Assembly (NCBI GenBank): GCA_946410455.1
Contig: CAMKAJ010000005.1
Span: 1-64,000, forward strand
Source of the DNA: an uncultured Bacteroidales bacterium
GTDB lineage: Bacteria; Bacteroidota; Bacteroidia; Bacteroidales; UBA932
Length of the DNA: 64,000 nt
Direction of reading: 5' to 3'
The stretch's first letter is position 1; the number at the start of each line of letters is the position of its first letter. Position numbers and translations under genes: made by a program. Under the pieces are notes generated by a model. That model worked only from the letters and a program-made list of their open reading frames with translations. It searched no databases and was not told the origin of the DNA. Of this stretch, positions 57,228-64,000 are shown one piece after another.

Positions 57228-58588
57228 TTCTCTATCTCTTCCAGGCTCTTACCTGTTGTCTCTGGGACGAACTTCCACATTATGAACAGGTAAGGCAGGC
57301 ACATGAAGGCAAAGAGGAAGAAGGTTCCCGCCGGAGTGAGAGTCTGCAGCATCCAGGGCGTAAGCTGGCCAATGAGGTAGGTTCCTACCCAGAGAGCAAG
57401 TCCGGCGATGGACATTGCGCGGCCGCGTACGCGGTTGGGATACATCTCGCTGAGCAGAACGAACACCACTGCGCTGATTGAGATTGCGGTGCAGAATACG
57501 TAGAGCAGGAAGAAGGTCAGCAGGAAGTAGGTGCCGAGTCCGAGCTGGCTGCCCCAGGCAAAGTAAACGCCAATACACAGGAGGCACACTATCATTCCTC
57601 CGACTCCCCACCACACAAGCTGTTTGCGCCCTACTTTATCGATGATGAGCAGGGCGATGACGGTGGTGAGCATATTCACTACGCCTACGAGTACAGTGGA
57701 GAGCAGGGAGCCCTCACCGCTGAGACCTGCGTCCTGGAAAATCTTGGGACCGTAGTACAGAACGGCATTCACACCCATAAACTGGCCAAGGATGGCAATG
57801 GCTGAACCTATAAGCACCGCCTTGCGTATTCCGGGCTCGAGCAGGGCTTTCCAGTCTGTCTTGACTTCTCCGGCAAGGGATGCAAAAGTAGCAGCAAGCT
57901 GAGAATCAACAGCTTCCGGCGTGGTGTATATGCGGCTCAGGACCTTGCGGGCATTGGCCTCGCGCCCCTTGACTACCAGCCAGCGAGGACTCTCCGGAAT
58001 AAGGAAGATTACCGCCAGGAAGAGCAGGTCTGGAATGGTCTCGCAGCCCAGCATGCCACGCCAGTACTCGGCGTTGAACATGCCCGGCTCGTCTGCGCGA
58101 GCTCCCTTGAGTATCAAGAAGTTGACCAGGTATGCCAGCAAGAATCCTACGGTGATTGCGAGCTGGTAAAGCGACACCAGCATGCCGCGTTTCTCGGGAA
58201 CGGCAACCTCGGAAATATAAACCGGACTCACAATAGATACCACACCGATTCCAAATCCGCCAATCATGCGGTAAACCACCAGCTGCGAGAAGTCTTTGCA
58301 AAGTGCGCAGCCAATTGCGGAAATGCTGAACATCACTGCAGAGATGAGCATGGTTTTCTTGCGCCCCAGGCTGTCGCTCATCTGGCCGGCAAGAAGCACT
58401 CCAATGATTGAACCTATTAGTGCGCATCCTACGTACCAGCCCTCCAGGCCTACGGAAAGCCCGAACTGGGCCTTGACTATCTCGGTGGTGCCGGAAATAA
58501 CGGCTGTGTCATATCCGAACAGTATTCCTCCTATCGCGGCGACGGCCGAGAGGAATACCACGTATCCCATATTTACTGGTTTATTCAT
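57209..58588 (-). CDS. Sugar:proton symporter, MFS SP family
   Basis: GGILFGYDTAVISG, SDSLGRKKTML, PESPRWLVVKGR, PETTGKSLEEIE. Confidence 0.92.
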   Translation of the reverse strand: MNKPVNMGYVVFLSAVAAIGGILFGYDTAVISGTTEIVKAQFGLSVGLEGWYVGCALIGSIIGVLLAGQMSDSLGRKKTMLISAVMFSISAIGCALCKDFSQLVVYRMIGGFGIGVVSIVSPVYISEVAVPEKRGMLVSLYQLAITVGFLLAYLVNFLILKGARADEPGMFNAEYWRGMLGCETIPDLLFLAVIFLIPESPRWLVVKGREANARKVLSRIYTTPEAVDSQLAATFASLAGEVKTDWKALLEPGIRKAVLIGSAIAILGQFMGVNAVLYYGPKIFQDAGLSGEGSLLSTVLVGVVNMLTTVIALLIIDKVGRKQLVWWGVGGMIVCLLCIGVYFAWGSQLGLGTYFLLTFFLLYVFCTAISISAVVFVLLSEMYPNRVRGRAMSIAGLALWVGTYLIGQLTPWMLQTLTPAGTFFLFAFMCLPYLFIMWKFVPETTGKSLEEIENYWRSL

Positions 58589-59673
58589 ATCTCAAAGTAT
58601 TCACGGTATCTGTCGTAGAGGTGCCCGGCCTGGGCGTAAGCGCTCTGCGGGCTCATGAAGTGGCTGAACTCGAATGTGATTGCCTTGTCGTATCCGCAGC
58701 GCCTGGCAGCCTCCAGCTTGAGGCGGAGCTTGTCGAATTTGATGGGCAGGAAACGTATTGGCATGTCGCGGTCGAAGCTCTCTGCATTTGTCCAGCACTG
58801 CATCCCGTAGCGGTCTGCCAGCTTCTTGTTTACAGAGAAGAAAGCGTCCAGTTCGTCGTAGTCGATGTGGCCGTCCTGGAAGGCGCAGGCGTCAACATAT
58901 TCGTGAATGCCGTCGAAGATCTCGTTCCACTCGCGCTCGTGCTGCTCAATTCCAACTGCCTGCTCCTTGGTGAGATTGCCGCCGGCTGCATCCACTGCCT
59001 TTTTGCCGTCTATCCAGGGAGAGATGAAGGTGGGGAGTCCGCCGGATACCTCCTTGCACTGGCGCCCCATTACCCTGAAACTCTCGATGGCGCCTCTGGT
59101 GGCGCGGGAAATCTCGCCGGATATGTACCATCCGCCGAAACTCTTGTACTTGCTGCCGTAGCGCTCCCAAATCTCGTCTATCACGAATTTGTTGGCCTCT
59201 ACCTCATAAGACATGTCTCCGGTGTCCCAGTATTTCCCGCTGTCGTAAAGGCCCAGCCAGAACTTCATTCCGTATTTCTGCGCAAGGCGGCAGAACATGT
59301 CTATCAAATCCACTGAAGGCATGTAACAGCCTTTTTTGAGCAGATAGGGCGAGGGGTAAGTGATGAACTTGCGATAGCCGCAGCGTATATCGATCACAGT
59401 ATCGATTCCCATGTCTTTCATGTATCGGAAATCTCTGTCCCACTCGCGCTCTCCCCAGTTCTGATGAGGGATATCGTGCGATATTTCGTCCAGGAAGGTG
59501 CCCGTGATAGGCAGGGCGTTTGACTTGGGGACGATAAGGGTGCTTTCTATTGAAAGATCAGGTTCGATGCCGTATTTGTCGGCACTCTGTGAGGGCCTGC
59601 ATCCGGTGGCCAGCAGGGGAGCGGCGGCTGCCGTGGCAAGACCTTTTTTCAAGAAACTACGACGGTTTTCCAT
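58585..59673 (-). CDS. Exported protein, DUF4434-like TIM-barrel (putative glycoside hydrolase)
   Basis: MENRRSFLKKGLATAAAAPLLATGC signal; ITGTFLDEISHDIPHQNWGEREWDRDFRYMKDMGIDTVI. Confidence 0.75.
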   Translation of the reverse strand: MENRRSFLKKGLATAAAAPLLATGCRPSQSADKYGIEPDLSIESTLIVPKSNALPITGTFLDEISHDIPHQNWGEREWDRDFRYMKDMGIDTVIDIRCGYRKFITYPSPYLLKKGCYMPSVDLIDMFCRLAQKYGMKFWLGLYDSGKYWDTGDMSYEVEANKFVIDEIWERYGSKYKSFGGWYISGEISRATRGAIESFRVMGRQCKEVSGGLPTFISPWIDGKKAVDAAGGNLTKEQAVGIEQHEREWNEIFDGIHEYVDACAFQDGHIDYDELDAFFSVNKKLADRYGMQCWTNAESFDRDMPIRFLPIKFDKLRLKLEAARRCGYDKAITFEFSHFMSPQSAYAQAGHLYDRYREYFEI

Positions 59674-59733
59674 GATTATGCGGTATTGATAGTGCAAAAA
59701 TAAAGAATTATTGGAATTATTCTTCGAAATTCC

Positions 59734-59741
59734 TAAATTTG
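59734..59741 (+). promoter_or_regulatory. -7 box TAAATTTG for AGE epimerase gene
   Basis: TAnnTTTG 28 nt before ATG 59770. Confidence 0.5.
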
Positions 59742-59769
59742 TAAGACTATACCACAATTTACGAAAACA

Positions 59770-60948
59770 ATGAACCAAAACGATTTTGCTAAGCTCGCAC
59801 AAAAGTACGGTGATGAATTGTACAATAGTGTGTTGCCTTTCTGGCTCGATAAATCTCAAGACAAAGAATTCGGAGGCTATTTTACCTGTTTAAACAGGGA
59901 TGGAAGCGTCTTTGATACAGATAAATTCGTATGGCTGCAAGGCCGCGAGGTCTGGATGTTTGCAATGCTCTACAACAAAGTGGCGAAGAACCCGGAGTGG
60001 CTCGACTGCGCCAAACAGGGTGCGGAATTCCTCGAAAAATATGGCCACGATGGCAATTATGATTTCTACTTCTCGCTCACAAGGGAAGGCAAGCCTATCA
60101 TAGCTCCCTACAATATTTTCTCTAACACTTTTGCTTGTATGGCCTTCGCTCAACTGGCCGTAGCAACTGGAGAAGAACACTACGCAGACATTGCACGCAA
60201 GACTTTCCAGCGCATTCTGGACCGCCGCACCAATCCCAAGGGCAAATGGAGCAAAGGAGTGCCCGGAACCCGCCCCATGAAAGATTTCGCCCTGCCTATG
60301 ATTATCTGCAACATGGCCCTTGAGGTGGAGCCTATCATAGAAGACAAGTCATTGCTGGATAAGACTATAGACGAGGCTCTTCACGAGGTGTTCGATGTGT
60401 TCTACCAGCCCGGTTTGGGTGTGATGGTAGAGAACCTGGCCCCGGACGGCAGCCTGATAGATTGCTTTGAGGGACGCAAGGTGAATCCGGGACACGACCT
60501 CGAGGCCCTATGGTTCATGATGAATCTTGGATTGAGACTCAGCCGTCAGGATATCATAGAAAAGAGCGTAGAAATTGCTCTGCGTGTGATTGATTACGGT
60601 TGGGATAAAGAATTCGGAGGCATCTTCTATTTTATGGACCGCAAGGGTTATCCTACCCAGGAGCTGGAGTGGGACCAGAAGCTTTGGTGGGTGCATATAG
60701 AGGCGGCCATCTGCATGATCAAGGGCTACCAGCTTACAGGCAATGAGAAGGCCTTGGAGTGGTTCCTCAAGCTCGACGAATATCTCTGGAACAACTTCAA
60801 AGATAAGGAGTTCCCCGAGTGGTACGGCTATCTGAACCGCAGAGGAGAAGTGCTCCTGCCCCTGAAGGGGGGCAAGTGGAAGGGCTGCTTCCATGTGCCG
60901 CGCGGACTGTATCAGATAAGCACCATCCTTAAAGAAATAGCTGAATAA
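59770..60948 (+). CDS. AGE-family (N-acylglucosamine 2-epimerase-like) epimerase/isomerase
   Basis: FWLDKSQDKEFGGYFTCLNRDG, VWLQGREVWMFAMLY, NPGHDLEALWFM, LWWVHIEAAICMIKGY. Confidence 0.88.
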   Translation: MNQNDFAKLAQKYGDELYNSVLPFWLDKSQDKEFGGYFTCLNRDGSVFDTDKFVWLQGREVWMFAMLYNKVAKNPEWLDCAKQGAEFLEKYGHDGNYDFYFSLTREGKPIIAPYNIFSNTFACMAFAQLAVATGEEHYADIARKTFQRILDRRTNPKGKWSKGVPGTRPMKDFALPMIICNMALEVEPIIEDKSLLDKTIDEALHEVFDVFYQPGLGVMVENLAPDGSLIDCFEGRKVNPGHDLEALWFMMNLGLRLSRQDIIEKSVEIALRVIDYGWDKEFGGIFYFMDRKGYPTQELEWDQKLWWVHIEAAICMIKGYQLTGNEKALEWFLKLDEYLWNNFKDKEFPEWYGYLNRRGEVLLPLKGGKWKGCFHVPRGLYQISTILKEIAE

Positions 60949-60964
60949 TAATAACACTAGAATA

Positions 60965-63900
60965 ATGAAACGTTTAATCCGTTTTTCGCTTTTTCTCCTG
61001 ACGGCCCTTATGCTGTCCGGAGTTGCCGCGTGGGCACAATCTGCTTTGCGCGGTACCGTGAGCGACAGTTCCGGGGCTCCTGTACCTGGAGCTACGGTTA
61101 TGGTGAAGGGTACGTCTAACGGCACACTTACAGCCACAGATGGTAGTTATACCCTCCGTGCACGCAAGGGAGACGTAATCCAGTTCTCATTCCTTGGCTT
61201 CGAGGCGCAGGAGCATACATTCGACGGCTCTTCGCCCATCAATGTAGTGCTAAAAGACGATGCCATGTTCCTCGACGATGTTGTGGTAGTTGGTTACGGT
61301 ACTGCAAAGAAAGAAACTATGACTGCAGCAGTTTCTGCCATCAAGGGTGATGAACTGCTCAAGTCTCCTTCTACCAGTGTTTCGCAGGTGCTTGCGGGTA
61401 AGCTTACAGGTATTTCCTCCGTCCAGGAATCTGGTGAGCCCGGCCTGGACCAGGCTTCGCTGCGTATCCGTGGCTCCGTATATGGGGTAGCGTATGTGGT
61501 AGATGGTTTCCCCGTCGATAACATCAATGATATTGACCCTGCTGATATTGAGAGCGTCTCTGTGCTCAAGGATGGCGCTTCTGCTGCCGTGTACGGCCTT
61601 CAGGCTGCCGGCGGCGTGATTATCATTACCACTCGCAAAGGCGACAAAGGGGACACTCGCATTACGTATAATGCATCGGTTGGTGCAAGTATGAATGCAA
61701 ACTTCCCCCGCTTCATGAACGGACCGCAGTTCGCATACTACTACAATGTGGCTCAGATGATGGACCAGCTGGCGAACGGCGAGATTTCTTCTGTCCAAGA
61801 GTATGTGCCATACTTCACGCAGAAGAATATCCAAGCCATGCGCGACGGTGTGGAAGGATGGGCGAATGTAGATTATGTGGATAAGGTTTTCGGCACCGGC
61901 TTCAACCAGAAGCACAATGTCACAGTACAGGGCGGATCGGACAAGGCGCGGTTTTTTACCTCTTTTGGCCTATTAAGCCAGAAGGGTAATATAGACCGCT
62001 TCAATTATCGTCGCTATAACGTGCGAGCCAATATCGAGGGCGACCTTTCCAAGCAGCTAAGTTACAAGGTTGGTCTGTCCGGCGTGATAGGGGACCGCTC
62101 TACGCCGGCATTCCTCTCTGGAGGTACCGACGGCGGCTATACCGAGGTAGGCTGGTTCTCCATTGCCCGTCAGGTGGTGCAGATGCATCCTTATCTGCCC
62201 GAAACATACGACGGCTACTATACCGGCGCGGTGCAGGATAACCAGAGTTTTCTTGTGAGCCCTCTGGCGGCAATCTATCAGTCCGGCTACAAGAAGACCC
62301 GCAGCGCACAGGGCAGTGCCAATGCCTCCCTGGTCTGGAATATTCCCTTCGTGCCAGGGCTTTCGCTCAAGGCTTCCGGATCTTACGACTTTTCAGTGAG
62401 CTACAACAAAAACCTCAGCACCCCTTATACCATGATGCAGAGGGTCAGGACTGCTGACGGATGGATATGGCAGCAGCGCACAGACAATCCTCATATAAGC
62501 GAGAACGTCAACAACCTCGGTGAGGGCGCTGTGTTCTCGAGGCAGATAGTGGGGCAGGGAGGACTGAATTACGTACAGACCTTCGGCGTCAACCACCTCG
62601 ACTTGATGGCGCTTGCCGAGTATCGCGATTACACCGGCAACGGTCTGGCTGCTTATGCCATGGCACTGCCCTTCGATTCTCTGCCTGAACTCTCAAACGG
62701 CGTGGCCACTAACAGTCCTGTAAGCGGCTGGAGCGGCGCCTCGCGCAGCCTGGGCTTTGTCTTCCGTGCCAGATATGACTATGATGAGAAATATCTTGCA
62801 GAAATCACCGGACGCTATGACGGTTCTTACAAATTTGCCGGCATGAGCAAGACTCGCTGGGGTTTCTTCCCCTCGGCTTCCGTTGGCTGGAGACTGTCTA
62901 AAGAAGATTTCCTCAAAGATGTAAGCTGGCTGGACGACCTTAAGATTCGCGCGAGCGTGGGCCTTCTGGGTAATGACAGCGTAAGTGAATACGCATTCCT
63001 AAGCACTTACGTACAGGGAAGCAACATTGCTCTGGGCCAGAAAGGTGGAGCAACGCTCATAGTGCCTGCTTACTATACCGCCGGAGTGCCGAATACAGAA
63101 CTCACATGGGAAAAGACCCGCAGCTGGAACGTCGGCGTAGATTACTCTTTGTGGAACGGTTTGCTGGGTATGGAAATCGATGCCTTCTACAATTATACTT
63201 ACGATATGCTAACATATCAATCCACCGGCTTCCCTTCATCCATGGGAGGATATTATCCCACCTGGGTGAACAAGAATGCTCTGGATGCCAGGGGTATTGA
63301 TATCATGATACGCCACCGAAACCGCGTAACTCTGGGCGGCGAGCCGCTGTTCTACGAAGTCACGGGAAGCCTTACCCGCAGCAAGACCCGCTGGCTGGTG
63401 TACAACGATGATCCCAATATCGTTGAATGGCGCAAGATGGTAGGCACAACTGTCGGCAGCATCTTGTGCTGGCAGTCTGACGGACTCTTCATGAGCGAAG
63501 ACGAGATAGACCGCGCATCATGGTACGGAACGCGTCCTAATGTGGGCGATATCAGGTACGTAGATTTGAACGGAGACGGCAAGATTGACGAGGACGACAA
63601 GGGCTACTTCGGCCGTTCCAACCGCCCCGAGCTTACCTTCGGCCTCAATCTCAACGTGTCGTGGAAGGGCTTCGACCTGAATGCCCAGTTTACCGGCGGC
63701 GCTCTCTTTGACGTGTCGCTTACCGGAACATATTACAACGATAACGACGACAACACCATCTGGACGCAGACGTTCAAAGAAGGAGGAAATTCTCCTTTGT
63801 TCCTTGTCCAGAATGCTTACAGCGCCTTTAACACCCAGGGAACCTTCCCCCGTCTCACTCTTGCCAAGACCAGCCACGGAGGCGATAATGGCCTGAGTTC

Positions 63901-64000
63901 CACTTTCTGGATCCGCGACGGCAAGTATGTGCGTCTGAAGACTGCCCAGCTCGGATATACCTTCCCTAAGAAGTGGACGTCCGGTATTGGCGTACAGGCT
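60965..64000 (+). CDS. SusC/RagA-type TonB-dependent receptor, truncated by window end
   Basis: Signal peptide, carboxypeptidase-like domain LRGTVSDSSGAPVPGATVMVKGTSNGT, VVVGYGTAKKETMTAAVSAIKG, SVLKDGASAAVYGLQAAGGVIIITTRKG; open through 64000 in frame, absent from supplied ORF list. Confidence 0.95.
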   Translation, partial: MKRLIRFSLFLLTALMLSGVAAWAQSALRGTVSDSSGAPVPGATVMVKGTSNGTLTATDGSYTLRARKGDVIQFSFLGFEAQEHTFDGSSPINVVLKDDAMFLDDVVVVGYGTAKKETMTAAVSAIKGDELLKSPSTSVSQVLAGKLTGISSVQESGEPGLDQASLRIRGSVYGVAYVVDGFPVDNINDIDPADIESVSVLKDGASAAVYGLQAAGGVIIITTRKGDKGDTRITYNASVGASMNANFPRFMNGPQFAYYYNVAQMMDQLANGEISSVQEYVPYFTQKNIQAMRDGVEGWANVDYVDKVFGTGFNQKHNVTVQGGSDKARFFTSFGLLSQKGNIDRFNYRRYNVRANIEGDLSKQLSYKVGLSGVIGDRSTPAFLSGGTDGGYTEVGWFSIARQVVQMHPYLPETYDGYYTGAVQDNQSFLVSPLAAIYQSGYKKTRSAQGSANASLVWNIPFVPGLSLKASGSYDFSVSYNKNLSTPYTMMQRVRTADGWIWQQRTDNPHISENVNNLGEGAVFSRQIVGQGGLNYVQTFGVNHLDLMALAEYRDYTGNGLAAYAMALPFDSLPELSNGVATNSPVSGWSGASRSLGFVFRARYDYDEKYLAEITGRYDGSYKFAGMSKTRWGFFPSASVGWRLSKEDFLKDVSWLDDLKIRASVGLLGNDSVSEYAFLSTYVQGSNIALGQKGGATLIVPAYYTAGVPNTELTWEKTRSWNVGVDYSLWNGLLGMEIDAFYNYTYDMLTYQSTGFPSSMGGYYPTWVNKNALDARGIDIMIRHRNRVTLGGEPLFYEVTGSLTRSKTRWLVYNDDPNIVEWRKMVGTTVGSILCWQSDGLFMSEDEIDRASWYGTRPNVGDIRYVDLNGDGKIDEDDKGYFGRSNRPELTFGLNLNVSWKGFDLNAQFTGGALFDVSLTGTYYNDNDDNTIWTQTFKEGGNSPLFLVQNAYSAFNTQGTFPRLTLAKTSHGGDNGLSSTFWIRDGKYVRLKTAQLGYTFPKKWTSGIGVQA

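Overview
This 64-kb window looks like a Bacteroidales-type chromosomal segment. Supporting signs are TAnnTTTG -7 promoter boxes, DUF5606 and DUF3276 proteins, a SusC-type TonB receptor, and signal peptide/lipoprotein style. It is densely coding and mostly housekeeping: parE, relA/spoT, uvrB, a PNP/amidohydrolase pair, nusB, yajC, ybbR, coaE, rimO, rnpB RNA, glpABC, potABCD, lptF/G-type permease, tgt, dut, murF, obg, mscS-type channel, sodB, tRNA-Val, trkH, yicC. Accessory clusters are: a GH18 + tyrosine-phosphatase fusion lipoprotein; hypB - large Fe-S/FAD oxidoreductase - hypA; a ROK / (aminoglycoside-kinase-like + RapZ C-terminal domain) / MurU-like operon; a TonB receptor + HMA protein; and the edge of a glycan-utilisation locus (DUF4434, MFS, AGE epimerase, SusC). 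The strongest unexplained signal is a family of GC-rich palindromic elements inserted in frame inside protein-coding genes (rimO, murF, a SAM methyltransferase). Two copies share an identical 53-bp core in opposite orientations 18.8 kb apart. In every copy the core is flanked by copy-specific sequences that are complementary to each other. A second pattern is repeated placement of the -7 box 4-7 nt upstream of the start codon, which suggests leaderless mRNAs. All calls come from reading the sequence and the ORF track; no database search was run.
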